Below are positions 33,568-45,500 of a stretch of 64,000 nt of DNA, in pieces (positions within the stretch are counted from its first letter, which is position 1; every line of letters begins with the position of its first letter). Position numbers and translations under genes: made by a program. This DNA comes from a virus. A model generated the notes under the pieces. That model saw only the letters and a program-made list of their open reading frames with translations, had not been told where the DNA came from and ran no database searches. The stretch is from IMG/VR virus record IMGVR_UViG_3300020421_001669, positions 1 to 64,000 of that record; one strand, 5' to 3'.

Positions 33568-36500
33568 TAGAATACCATCATATCTTGAGTATGTAAAAAA
33601 TATCACTGTAACAAGCGGTGGTACTGGATATAATAGCTCAAGCTTAACAGTAAAGATTAGTGCTCCCACTGGTGATAACCCAATTCAAGCAACCGCAACT
33701 GCTACTATTGATTTTGCTGGTGCTGGTGACATCACCGCGATTAATGTTACTAATGCTGGTGATGGATATGAAGGAACTCCTAATGCTATAGTTCAAGGTG
33801 GTGCTACTAGTGTAGGCATAACATCTGGTAATTTAAATACTGGACTTGATGCTGGAACATATACTGGAGTTGCCCCTACTTCTACAAGTCAAGATGGTGT
33901 CCTTGCTACATTCAATATTGTTATTGATGCAAATGGTGATGTAACATCTATATCAACCAATGCAAAGGGTAATGGATTTGCACAGGGAGATACTATATCA
34001 TTTCTTCCTACAGCACTCGGTGGTACAGGTTCAGAAAAAACAATTGTTGCCACTGTAACTCATATTGAAGGTGGCCAGAACGCTGTACTTGCAGTAGAGA
34101 TTGATAAGATTGCAAAATCTGACATATATTCTCAACCAAAAATTTCTAAGATGATTGGGAATCAATTACCAGAATTTATTAGAGATGACCATCAACTTTT
34201 TGTAACTTTCATTGAAAAGTATTTTGATTTTTTAGAATCTACAAATACAACAGATTCAACCAAACACGGCCCATTAAAAGTACTACAGGATTTTCTATCT
34301 AAATTAGATGTAGACTTTAACGATGACGGAAGTATAAACACAGATGATAACTTCCTTAAAGAATTTTATAAAGACTATGCAAAAGATTTACCTTTAGGTC
34401 AGACTGCTAAATTAAGTCTTGTACTAAAAAGAATCAACGACTTCTATACCGCAAAAGGTAGTAAAGAAGCAATAAAACTTTTATTTAGAATACTTTACGA
34501 TGAGGATGTAGAGTTATTTAATGCACAAGAATTCGTACTTAGACCATCTTCAAGTAAATGGCAACAAGATTATGTTGTTAAGGTATACGAAAGGTCAACA
34601 TATATCAATGCAACCACACCCGATTATGACCCACAGGATTTTTCTGGTCAACAAGTAGACCTTCATTATTATCAGTCAACTGGTTCGGTTACAAATTCTT
34701 TTACTAAAAGAGCAAGTGTTCAATCTGTTAAGAAGATTGCTTACACTAACCCACAAGCATATGAACTCGTTTTAACTGGGATTGATAATACATTCTCATT
34801 GCCCGGCGGTGGTGCTGCCAGTGTTTCATATGATGAAATATTACAACCAGAAATAGCTGGTGACATAGGAACAATTGTAGGAACAGGAAGTGGTGGTGTT
34901 TATGAAAACCCAGATGTTTCAGTAGTTGATGGCACATATAGTATTGGTGCTTCAGATTACAGTTCTTACATTGACATACCTTATTCAAATAATCTTGTTG
35001 TATCAAAAGGCACTTATGTAAAGACAGCTGGAAACAAAATATACCTTGCTGTTAATAGTGGAACAACAAGTAATAGTGGAAGTGGCCCAACTCACGAATC
35101 GGGTGAAAATACAGATGGTAGTGTTAAATTTAGATTTATTCAACTAACAACTGCTACAGGTCATTATAGTACAGGAAGTTCTGGTGCTACATTTACTGTC
35201 GTTATTGCTGGTAACGCGGTATCTAGTGTCACAGTTACAGATGATGGTACAGATTACTATCCGAATGAAGTTATAGAAATTCCTGCTACTAAGTTTGGTG
35301 GAACAGGAACAGGTGTTAAAATAAAAGTTGCCACTATCACCAATGGTAAAATTAAAAAGGCAATTATTATAGATGGTGGTTCTGGTTTTGCTGCTAATCC
35401 AGATGTTCTCATAACTCCAAATAGTTCAGATACAATTGCTACTACTGCTCTTTTAGAAACAAGAACTACGGATGGTGCAATAACAGATATAGTATTTACT
35501 AACAATACAAGTGGTGTTGGATATAATAATTTACCAGCTTTAAGAATATCTGTAGGTCTGACACTCACCTTTGTTAGTTTAGCAGGAGAGACTTTCCCAT
35601 CTGGCGGAACAGATGTTTTCAGTGCCATGAAAGGTATTGTAACAAGAGTGTTAAACTCTGCAAAATTTAATTCTATAAAGACAGGTTCAAGTGCAACTGC
35701 TGGTGGATTTAAAATTGGTGATTCATATGTTATCAATGAAACTGGTGGTATTCTGGGAGTGTATGCTACTGATTACTTCCTTGAAGATTATACAATAACT
35801 GGTATATCGAATAATGCATATATTAGAATTACCTCTCTTGATGCAAATGGATACCCTGCTACATTTGAAGTACTCGCGGTAGGACAGGGATTCAATAGAG
35901 AAGATTTTACAATAGAACTAACTTCCCCAACAGGAAATATTGCTCTTGTAGATTTTGAAACAGGATATAATGCAGTACTCGGTGGAGTTGCTGGAGATGC
36001 TGGTGGATTCTTATCAGACGCGAACAAGTTATTTGATAATTTAGTTTATCAACCATTTGCTTATCAAATACAATCAGAGTTACAAGCAAAAGAATGGAAA
36101 GAATATGTTAAGAGGTCTGCTCACCCAGCTGGATTTGCTGTATTTGGTGACTTGCAGATTAAACAAGATATCGATTTCTCTAGTGGATTCACAGTTGAAA
36201 CAGATGTTTACATGTTCTTCAAGTATCCAGATGTAGAAGAATTACTAGTCGCTGAAACAGTTGTCAAAGATATTAGTATTACAGAAGCAGGGCCTGACGA
36301 AATATTCCCAGGCGATGCAATCAATAATTTTGATATAGGAATTGCTTCTGCTGATTCAGTTGGTGTTTCAGACGAAGATGGCCCGTATACATTTACTGGT
36401 ACATCCGTAAGAATTTACTACGCGACTTCAGATGGAACTGAAACTGGTGACCCATACTTTGTACAACATGGAACAGCATCGGATGACTATGTAGAAAGAT

Positions 36501-37363
36501 TTGGTGTTGGTGACTACTTCTTAAATGATGGTGGTGCATATGTAGAACTCGGTAATCCACAAAAACTAGTAGAAATCAACTTTAACTCTACTGATACTGG
36601 AGAGTACGCGACAGATTACTTCTTAAATGATGCTGGTAGATATACAGTTCTCATCGCAGACGATGCTGAAAGAAGTACAGAATTCTACTTTGCTGGAGAT
36701 GTATTAACATCACTCGAAGTTCAGACTGTCGCAACCGATAGTGTAGACATGGGTGAGACTGTATTGATATCATTCGTATTCTTCAGAGAACCTACTGATA
36801 CATTCGATACTGCTGATAGTGTTGTTGTAGAAGCTCAACCAAGACCTACTGACACATTTGACATCGCTGACGCGGTGAACAAGTTTGATATCGGAGTCAA
36901 CCCAACAGATACACCAAATGCTGATGAGTCAACAGTATTTGATGTAACTGCTGCTAGAGCTGATACATTTACAAGTGATGATACTATATCAATAGAACCA
37001 CAATTGATTGGTACTGACACTACCGCGATGCAAGACTCACCATCTTTAGAACACGGTGGTGTATATGCAGATACATTTAACATCGCTGATGCGGTGACCA
37101 AGTTTGATATTGGTGTAAATCCATCTGATACAGGCGCTACTGCTGACAGTATAAATAACTTTGATATCACAACTGCGCCGACAGATACTTCAAATACTGC
37201 TGATTCGCTTACCACTTTAAACATAGAAATCGACTTAACAGGTTCTTCTGTAGACGAAGATGTTGCTATGGGAGATAGTGGTAGTCTTATATCACAGTCA
37301 TATACAGTCGATTTAACTTATTTTGCCGAAGATTATGTCGCTGATACTGTAGTGAATTTTTAA
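33560..37363 (+). CDS. 7: gp7-like baseplate wedge protein with repeat insertions
   Basis: A 1267-residue structural protein in the T4 gene 7 position, after gp6 and before gp8. The conserved core is near residues 190-420 (MIGNQLPEFIRDDHQLFVTFIE, then GQTAKLSLVLKRINDFYTAKG). Around it are inserted modules: GxGY repeats at residues 15-80, 548-617 and 637-667, and a GTxYxxxGxKIY-type module at 480-535. The C-terminal 250 residues are acidic and contain FDIGVNPTDT, FDIGVNPSDT and similar units at least four times. Such repeats are likely to be surface decoration. The gp7 call rests on position and core similarity to marine T4-like wedge proteins. Confidence 0.68.
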   Translation: MTNRIPSYLEYVKNITVTSGGTGYNSSSLTVKISAPTGDNPIQATATATIDFAGAGDITAINVTNAGDGYEGTPNAIVQGGATSVGITSGNLNTGLDAGTYTGVAPTSTSQDGVLATFNIVIDANGDVTSISTNAKGNGFAQGDTISFLPTALGGTGSEKTIVATVTHIEGGQNAVLAVEIDKIAKSDIYSQPKISKMIGNQLPEFIRDDHQLFVTFIEKYFDFLESTNTTDSTKHGPLKVLQDFLSKLDVDFNDDGSINTDDNFLKEFYKDYAKDLPLGQTAKLSLVLKRINDFYTAKGSKEAIKLLFRILYDEDVELFNAQEFVLRPSSSKWQQDYVVKVYERSTYINATTPDYDPQDFSGQQVDLHYYQSTGSVTNSFTKRASVQSVKKIAYTNPQAYELVLTGIDNTFSLPGGGAASVSYDEILQPEIAGDIGTIVGTGSGGVYENPDVSVVDGTYSIGASDYSSYIDIPYSNNLVVSKGTYVKTAGNKIYLAVNSGTTSNSGSGPTHESGENTDGSVKFRFIQLTTATGHYSTGSSGATFTVVIAGNAVSSVTVTDDGTDYYPNEVIEIPATKFGGTGTGVKIKVATITNGKIKKAIIIDGGSGFAANPDVLITPNSSDTIATTALLETRTTDGAITDIVFTNNTSGVGYNNLPALRISVGLTLTFVSLAGETFPSGGTDVFSAMKGIVTRVLNSAKFNSIKTGSSATAGGFKIGDSYVINETGGILGVYATDYFLEDYTITGISNNAYIRITSLDANGYPATFEVLAVGQGFNREDFTIELTSPTGNIALVDFETGYNAVLGGVAGDAGGFLSDANKLFDNLVYQPFAYQIQSELQAKEWKEYVKRSAHPAGFAVFGDLQIKQDIDFSSGFTVETDVYMFFKYPDVEELLVAETVVKDISITEAGPDEIFPGDAINNFDIGIASADSVGVSDEDGPYTFTGTSVRIYYATSDGTETGDPYFVQHGTASDDYVERFGVGDYFLNDGGAYVELGNPQKLVEINFNSTDTGEYATDYFLNDAGRYTVLIADDAERSTEFYFAGDVLTSLEVQTVATDSVDMGETVLISFVFFREPTDTFDTADSVVVEAQPRPTDTFDIADAVNKFDIGVNPTDTPNADESTVFDVTAARADTFTSDDTISIEPQLIGTDTTAMQDSPSLEHGGVYADTFNIADAVTKFDIGVNPSDTGATADSINNFDITTAPTDTSNTADSLTTLNIEIDLTGSSVDEDVAMGDSGSLISQSYTVDLTYFAEDYVADTVVNF

Positions 37364-37380
37364 AAACTAATTTTAATTCT

Positions 37381-37388
37381 TATAAATA
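37381..37388 (+). promoter_or_regulatory. Late-promoter-like motif TATAAATA
   Basis: In the 65-base gap before 37429, TATAAATA lies 40 bases upstream of the ATG, with GAGGAG as the ribosome site between. Position and match fit a late promoter for the following structural genes. Confidence 0.6.
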
Positions 37389-37428
37389 AGGAATAACAAG
37401 GCAATAACTAATATTAGAGGAGATAAAC

Positions 37429-37878
37429 ATGTTGCAAAATAATGCCTTAAGCGCCAAGGGTCGATTGACCGTTGAGCTCTTTGACAAAAGGGGTACTCTT
37501 CTTGAGACCCAAGAAGTAAAGAATGTTGTTGTAAACAACGGTCTTAATTATATCGCATCTCGTATGAAAGATGCCACTGCCACTGCGATGTCACATATGG
37601 CAATCGGTTCAGATAATACTGCTGCCGCTGCTGGTAACACCGCACTAGGTACAGAACTTGGTAGGGTCGCTTTGACTTCTACTACTGTAACTTCAAACTC
37701 AGTCGCTTATGTTGGGGACTTCCCCGCTGGTACTGGTACTGGAGCAGTAGTTGAGGCAGCTATCTTAAATGCCAGTTCGGGTGGAACACTACTATGTAGA
37801 ACCGTATTCAGTGTGGTGAATAAAGCCGCTGCTGATACGCTAAAAATCACTTGGACGGTTACTGTATCTGACTCCTAA
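37429..37878 (+). CDS. Small beta-rich virion protein
   Basis: A 149-residue protein with the opening AKGRLTVELFDKRGTLLETQE followed by VVNNGLNYIASRM, a pattern often seen in small phage structural proteins of the fibre or baseplate region. The rest alternates A, T, S and V and is probably beta-sandwich. It lies between the gp7-like and gp8 genes. Ribosome site GAGGAG is strong. A role as fibre-attachment or decoration protein is inference. Confidence 0.65.
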   Translation: MLQNNALSAKGRLTVELFDKRGTLLETQEVKNVVVNNGLNYIASRMKDATATAMSHMAIGSDNTAAAAGNTALGTELGRVALTSTTVTSNSVAYVGDFPAGTGTGAVVEAAILNASSGGTLLCRTVFSVVNKAAADTLKITWTVTVSDS

Positions 37879-37901
37879 GAGTTAAACTAAGGAGTTAGTA
37901 C

Positions 37902-39500
37902 ATGGCCATTCTGTTACTAGAACAGGCAAGGTTTCATCAGGCGAGGTCTTTCTATAGAGATATCTATAACGGCAATGATAAATTTTATCTTGCGGCCTCG
38001 CGTACTGAAACATGGACGGATGATACTGCGCCTGATACATCGGTAGATAATCGTATTGATGTACAGAATTTCAGAGATAAGATACTTTTTGTAAAGAAAG
38101 TACAATCTGCTGACACGGCTATGTTAGCTCGAAGGATTGATTGGGTAACTGGGACAGTATATGATAGGTATGATGATAACTATTCATCTACGAATGCCTC
38201 TTATTCTGGTGCGACTTCATTACAGACTGCTAATTTTTACATTTTAACAGACAATTTTAATGTCTATAAATGTATTGACAATAACAATAGTGGACAAAGT
38301 ACTGTAAAACCAAATAGTACTGGTACTGAAATATTTACAACCTCAGATGGTTATAAATGGAAGTTTCTATTTCAAATAGGTGCTTCTGATAGAACTAAGT
38401 TTTTATCTACAGCATTTATGCCAGTCAGAAAAGTATCTGGTGCTGGTCAACCATCGTTTGATGTAAACGGTGAGATTGATAGTATTACAGTTAGTGCTGG
38501 AGGAAGTGGATATACTTCTGTTCCTACCATTACTATAAACGGTGATGGAACTGGTGCTACTGCTGTTGCTACTCTTTCTGGTGGTGCTGTATCGTCAATA
38601 ACCGTTACCACTGCTGGTACTGGATACACATTTGCAGATATAGTAATAACTGGTGGTGGAGGTGCTAACGCAAAAGCAGATGCTGTTTTAGGTAGTACTG
38701 ATACTGCAACACTACAAACGAATGTAGAAGGTACTGCGGTAAAAGGTACTATTGATAATATACTTGTAACCAATCAAGGAACAGATTATACTGCCGGAGA
38801 TGTAACACTCAAAATTACTGGCGATGGAGCTGGGGCAACCTGTGCTGCTGTAGTAAATACAAACGGAAATATTACAGGTGTTACTATTACAAATCCAGGC
38901 TCTGGATATACAAACGCAACAATAACATTAACACAAAGTTCTGGTTCTGGTATTAATGCTAGTTTTAGAGTTATTATATCACCGATTGACGGACATGGTG
39001 CTCACCCACAAAAAGAATTGTTTTGTAAAAGAGTGGGAGTAACAGTATCATTTGATAATGACTCAAGAGATTTAATTACTGGTAATGATTATAGACAAGT
39101 AGGATTGGTAAAAAACATTACTAAATATGGGTTAAGTAGTCTATTCGATGATGCAACTGGTTCTCCTCATTTTATTATCGGAGTCACAGACCCAAATAAT
39201 TATGGCGCGGATGATATTGTAGAATCAACAACTGGAGGTAACTTTACAGTAGCTCAGTTGAGGGATACGACAGGAAACGGAACAGACGATAGTGTATATC
39301 TGCAAGAAAATACTGCTGGTATTGGTTCTTCAGACACTATTAATAATTTAACAAAAGGACTCTCTAATTTGACTATAAATAGTCTTACAAATCCAGAAAT
39401 AGACCACAATTCTGGAGATGTTATTTACTTTGACAATAGAAAACCTATTACAAGGGAAGAGGGTCAAGTAGAGACAGTAAAAATAATATTTACTTTCTAA
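37902..39500 (+). CDS. 8: Baseplate wedge protein gp8 with GxGY insertions
   Basis: A 532-residue protein. The N-terminal 185 residues match gp8 ([46 protein letters not shown]). T4 gp8 is 334 residues; the extra length comes from an insert at about residues 190-353 made of repeated [26 protein letters not shown] units. The gp8 C-terminal part then resumes ([10 protein letters not shown] and so on). gp8 links the wedge to gp7 and gp10. Confidence 0.85.
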   Translation: MAILLLEQARFHQARSFYRDIYNGNDKFYLAASRTETWTDDTAPDTSVDNRIDVQNFRDKILFVKKVQSADTAMLARRIDWVTGTVYDRYDDNYSSTNASYSGATSLQTANFYILTDNFNVYKCIDNNNSGQSTVKPNSTGTEIFTTSDGYKWKFLFQIGASDRTKFLSTAFMPVRKVSGAGQPSFDVNGEIDSITVSAGGSGYTSVPTITINGDGTGATAVATLSGGAVSSITVTTAGTGYTFADIVITGGGGANAKADAVLGSTDTATLQTNVEGTAVKGTIDNILVTNQGTDYTAGDVTLKITGDGAGATCAAVVNTNGNITGVTITNPGSGYTNATITLTQSSGSGINASFRVIISPIDGHGAHPQKELFCKRVGVTVSFDNDSRDLITGNDYRQVGLVKNITKYGLSSLFDDATGSPHFIIGVTDPNNYGADDIVESTTGGNFTVAQLRDTTGNGTDDSVYLQENTAGIGSSDTINNLTKGLSNLTINSLTNPEIDHNSGDVIYFDNRKPITREEGQVETVKIIFTF

Positions 39501-39512
39501 AAGGGATAAAAG

Positions 39513-42500
39513 ATGGCGATTGATTTAAATGTAACACCATATTATAATGACTTTTCAGCGGCTAAGAAATTTAATCGCGTGGTCTTTAAGCCTGGTGTTG
39601 CTGTACAAGCAAGGGAACTAACACAACTCCAAGATTACATGCTGAACACTTTTAAGGAGTTTGGTGATTTTGTATTTAAAGATGGTGCTACTGTAAGAGG
39701 TGGTTTTGGATATCCTGTTCTTATCCCATTTATAAAAATCAATGACCTAGATGCTGATTCTACAGCCATATCAAATGATACTCTTGCAAATTATGTTGGC
39801 GATACTATAGTAGGTGGTACAACAGGAATAGAAGCAGTAATTAAATCTGTAAGAACTGGTACTGATACAGAAGCGGTTGAAAAGAAAACTCTTTATTTAA
39901 ACTATACCAAAGGTAACGAAAAAAGTGCTGGAACTATTGCTTCTAATGTCAGATTTGATGCTGGTGAAACTTTAACAGTTACCAGTACTAATGTTGAGAG
40001 AAATGGTGATACATTTGTTGTAGATAACAATACAGATATAAACAGTTTTACAAAAAATTTCTATGGATATGCTATTGATTTTGTATTAGAAGAAGGTATA
40101 ATTTATGCACAGGGTAAATTTGTCTCTCATGATACTCAAATAATTAGACTTGATAACTATAATCCAAATGTTAATTATTTTGTTGGTGTCAAAGTTAACG
40201 AAACAATTGTTTCATCGGATGATGATACAAGTCTTTTAGACCCAGCTACAGGCGCTTACAATTTCAATGCGCCTGGCGCCGACAGAACAAAAGTAGACAC
40301 AGTAATTACTAAAGTACCTTTTGGTAAAAATCACGAACTCAATAAAACATATGAACTGGGTGAGTTTATATCAAATGGTGATAACATTTATGAAGTAACT
40401 ACTGCTGGTACGACTTCCTCTTCTGGTACTGGGCCAAATCATACGACAGGAAATGCTACAGATGGTAGTGTTGTATTTAAGTATTTTGAATTCCCCGAAG
40501 GATTCACTGCCCTGTATAAAATTAACAAAGGTCAAATTGAAAAAAGATATGACGGTGATTTAACCGAACTCGCGGAACTGGGTAAACAGTTGGCTGCTGA
40601 ACAAAGAGAAAGTGATGGTGATTATGTTGTAGAACCTTTCACCATTAAAATTAGAGAACATTTAAAAACCGTAAAGGGTGTTACATTTGACACATCTACA
40701 AATACAAATTACGGTCAAGGACAATTTGTAAATCACTTAGGAAAACTTTACGAAGTGGTTTTAGCTGGTACTTCCGATTCATCTACTCCGCCAACCCACT
40801 CCAGTGGTGATGTTTTAAGTGGTACTGTTAAGTTTGGTGCTAGAGGTGCTTCATACAGGTTTGATAACGATGGAACAAACTTTACAACAGATAGTGACCC
40901 TGGCGATGCTGATAGACTATCGGTGACCGTATCGCCTGGCGTAGCATATGTAAATGGTTTCCGCAGACAATTTTATAAAAATACTGCTCTTAAAGTCAGA
41001 AAAGGAACATCTACGGAAATAAAGGAAGCGAGAGATGTTACATTGGGATATGGTAACTTTTTCGATGTCAAAGAAGTTTGTGGTACATTCGATATAGAGA
41101 ATGGTGCTTTATGTAACATTGGTTATTATGGTACTATAGGTTCACAGACAGGTGCAGCCGCAGTTTCAGATGGAACTTTTGGTACTCATGCTTCTTTAGG
41201 AACAGTTATTGGTACATGTAGAGTTCGCGCTATGAAAAGAGCATCTGGAAATCCAGGCGCTGCTACTACTCAATACAGACTTTTTGTATACGATGTAAGA
41301 ATAAAAGATGGTAAACTATCTGACGCGAGAACAATTCAATTTCCAAACTCTACCGACAGTGGATTCGCTGATATTTTATTAGAAGACCTTAATGGAAATG
41401 GAACAAAAGATTCTGCTGTACTTAGTGGTACAATGTATAACAAGATGGTGTATCATACACCTTGGAACTTTACTAAAACACTTGCAGCTGCTGGTGGTGG
41501 TTCATATGATACTCAATATTATTATACTGAAGAATTCAATGTAAGTGTTGCCGCTAATGGTACATTTAGTATTAGTACTTCCTCGCTTGGGTCTGAAGTT
41601 ATATTCCCATATTCTGTCTCTGGACTTACACAAACCATATTAGATAATAGATTTTACATGGTTTGTAAAACGCCAGGCATCACAGATTTTGGTGATGGAA
41701 CTACCATATCTGGTTCCGAGGGTAGAGTTATCCGACTCACACCTAGTCAAGTAACTGCAGCTGCTAATGGACAAAGTATGTCGTTTGACATGGGAGCTCC
41801 TAGTGCTGGATACGATGCTTACATACAAATGGAAGTAAAAGTAGTAGACGCTGTACCAGTACCAAAATCTTATAATACTGGTAGATATGTGACCATCGAC
41901 ACCAATGATAACGCTGGAGGCAGTGACGGGCCTTGGAATCTTGGTATCACGGATGTTAAATCAATTGAAGCAATATACATTCAACCATCATCAACAAATG
42001 TATACTTGGATGATGCAGATGGCAAAACAAATTACAAAGACGATTTTATTTTAGATAATGGACAAAGAGATAATTTTTATGGTCACGCGAAACTCATTAA
42101 GAAACTTGGAAGTCCAGTAAGCACCACTGCAGCTTATATAACTGTTAAGTTAAGTCACTTTACCGCTAACTATGGTGGTTCCAACGGAACATATTTTGCA
42201 AAAGATTCCTATCCAGTAGACGATACTGGTGCCACTGGTATTTACACTTTTGAAATTCCAAATTATATATCAAACCAATCGGGACAGTTTATTTTAAGAG
42301 ATTCCATTGATTTTAGACCTATGGTTAAAAATACAGCTGTTTCTGCTACAACATTGGCGACAGCAACTAACAATCCATATAGAACAGAGGAATTTGATTT
42401 ACCTTCTAATGGTATTCAATTCCCAACTCCAAATACTAGTTTTACTACAGATGTAGAATATTACTTACCTAGAGTTGACAACATTATTATTGATAGGTCT

Positions 42501-45500
42501 GGGTCATTCCGAGTTATAGAAGGTATTTCAAAAATACCAGCTAAACCCCCAATTGAAGATGCAGACTCTATGCAAGTAGCAGAAGTTTTTGTTGCGCCTT
42601 TCCCATCGGTTGCGCCAAGTGTTGCAACTAAATTTGATGCCCCAGAATCACAGGTCAGACATCAATTGAAGGGACAGAACAGACGATATACAATGGAAGA
42701 TATTGGTCAAATTGAACAAAGAATTAATCGACTAGAATATTATCTTGCTTTATCTCTTTTAGAAATGCAAGCAAAAGACCAACAAATACTAGATGCAAAC
42801 GGAAATGACAGATTTAAAAACGGTATCTATGTAAATTCTTTTGATAGTGACTCACTAAGTGATTTGGATGACCCAAATTATTCTGCTTCCTATAATTCAT
42901 CTAAGAAAAGATTAGGCCCAGCTTTTAATGATTATCAAGCAGATTTAATATTAAACGAAACACATGGTACTTCTGGTTGGACAAGACAGGGTTCTGTCAT
43001 AACCAGACCATTTATCTTAGAGTCTGGTACTGAAAACCGATACGCTACTAAAGTAAGAAATTGCGTAGGTGAGTTACAATTTAATTACGAAGGAGAAATG
43101 GAAATTTTCCCTCGTTCAGATAACCAACCAAGTTCAACACAAGATGACCCAAATCCACAGTTTATTGGTATATCAAATGCACAAGCGACTCAGAATGCTG
43201 CCTCTGCGATTAATGCCTCAAGAAATGTAGTTGGATTTGAGACTTCATTTGAAAGAGGTCTTTATGACGCAGCTACTGACACAGTAGACCCAACTGGGTA
43301 CTTTGACCATAACACAAGAGAAGTTACAATTGAAACTGGTTCTGAAGCTGGAGCGTTTACTGGAGATGTTACGGGCACGGTTGGAACAAACACCCAATTT
43401 AATGAGGTTTTTGGCACATTGTTTGAACAAACTGGTGCTGGTGCTGTTAGTGGACAGATAACTGGAAATGTTTCGGGTTCTGTCTCATTGACTCCAACTA
43501 TGAAAGTTCAACATATTGTTGAAACATCTGTTCCAATTATACAAACTGCTTCATCTCAACTTCAACATACTCAAAAATTTAAAATAGACGATGTAGTTAG
43601 GGATGTTTCACTGTTACCTAATATGCGACAAAATAGAATCGCTGTTAGGGTTCGTAGAATGAAACCAAATACTAGATTGTATTTTTACTTTGATGACCAA
43701 CCACAGAGTAATAGATGTTGTCCTTGTGATGTCGAAAGATTTGATGCACATATTCCAGTATGGCAGGCTTCTGGTGCAAGAACAGGTCACTCATTCCTTC
43801 AGACTAGACTAATAAACACTCCATTGGGTGTGGCAGAAGACCCAGACTTAAATTACCTTTACACTGGTTCAGCTCCTGCTGATATGGGAGACCCAGTTGT
43901 TACTGACCAAAATGGTGACGCTGCTTTTGTTTATTTCTTGCCTGCTGGTAATGGTGCTGCTGAAGGTTCTGGATTTGATAACATTACTTTCCCTGTGGGT
44001 ACTCGTAGAATGAGAGTTACAGATGACCTAACAGATAGGTATAATTTTGTAACCACACAAGCTGAAACAGATTACTCTGCTTTCGCATTACATCAATATA
44101 GAAAAAGTGTAGATTTAACCGTTGAACATCATGTCATGAGTACATCTACTACAAAAGATTTTTCGGGTGCCACAAAAAATGTTACGGGCGAACATATTCT
44201 TGATGTTGGTATTCAGCCTGGCGAAATGGAAATATCCATTAATGACTTGAAAGCTGACCTAGATGTTACACAACCAAGTTTCATAGTTCATCCACCGAGA
44301 TTTGTCGGTGACCCAATTGGACAAACTTTTGGAATAGGAGATGCTCCAAATGGAGCCTTTGTTAAAAAAGTAAGAGTTTTCTTCAGAGACAGGCCAGGCC
44401 AAAGTGCTAATGTTGCAAATCCGGCTACTGATACTGGACAAGGTATCACTATGCAAATAAGAAAAGTTGTCAATGGATATCCAGGCCAAATGATAATGGC
44501 TTCAACTTTCAAGCAAGCTAGTGAAGTAAAAACTACAGAATCTTTATCAATTACTGGTGGCGTAGATTTAGGAACAAATTATAATTTTGCTGCCTCGCAA
44601 GCTACAGATTTTGAATTTGATGAACCAGTATATGTTGCACCAAACGAAGAGTATGCATTTGTTCTTCTACCAGAAAGAAATGACCCTAATTATAATATAT
44701 GGATTTCTAAGTTGGGTGAAAATAAACTTGGAACTACACAAAGAGTTACTGCTGAAGAAACAAATATTGCTGGAATGTTATTTACATCTTCAAACAGTAG
44801 GGCTTGGAGTGCTCATCAAACAGAAGATATAAAATTTAGTATATTCTATTGTCAGTTTACTCTCGGAGAAGGAACTGTAGAGTTTGTTAACGAAGACGCG
44901 GAATATATTACTGGTTCAGATTATACTGCTGGTAGACCACAAGAGGGACAAAATGTTCATGGGTTTGATGTAACTATTTCTGGTGGCGGTTCTGGATACA
45001 GTGTCAATGATGTTATTCAACTGAACCAAATCAATACTACCTCTAATAATAACACTATTGCTGGTAGTGGAGTAAAATTAAAAGTTACTAGTGTAAGTTC
45101 TGGTGCTGTAACTGGTGTAGAGGTTCTTGATACTGGAACAGGTTTCCAACCAATTAGAGGTTTGACCCCAGCATTGGTACATCCCGGCAGCGTAGGACAA
45201 TTAGCTGTTGTTCCTACTGGTGGTTCTGGTGCTAACTTTACATTAAAAATAAAACATGGTATAGTAGAACAAGTTGACCCTCGCACAGAAAAAATTGAAA
45301 TAACTTACGATAAGGTTGTTGCTGACCAAGCCATAACCGATAGTTCATTGTACTTTAAAGTCGGTGAAGTTATAGGAACTGGTGCTACTGAATTGGAGGG
45401 TGGTTTAAGAAAAACAGAATTTAAAGTTGCTAGTATTTCTAACAAAGTATTCAACAACTTTAGAACAAACACTACCATAAAAGATTTCCCACGGGCTAAA

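Noticed and set aside
35257-35736. 159-codon minus-strand frame within the gp7-like gene
   Set aside because: Overlaps repeat-rich coding sequence and has the composition of an antisense shadow.
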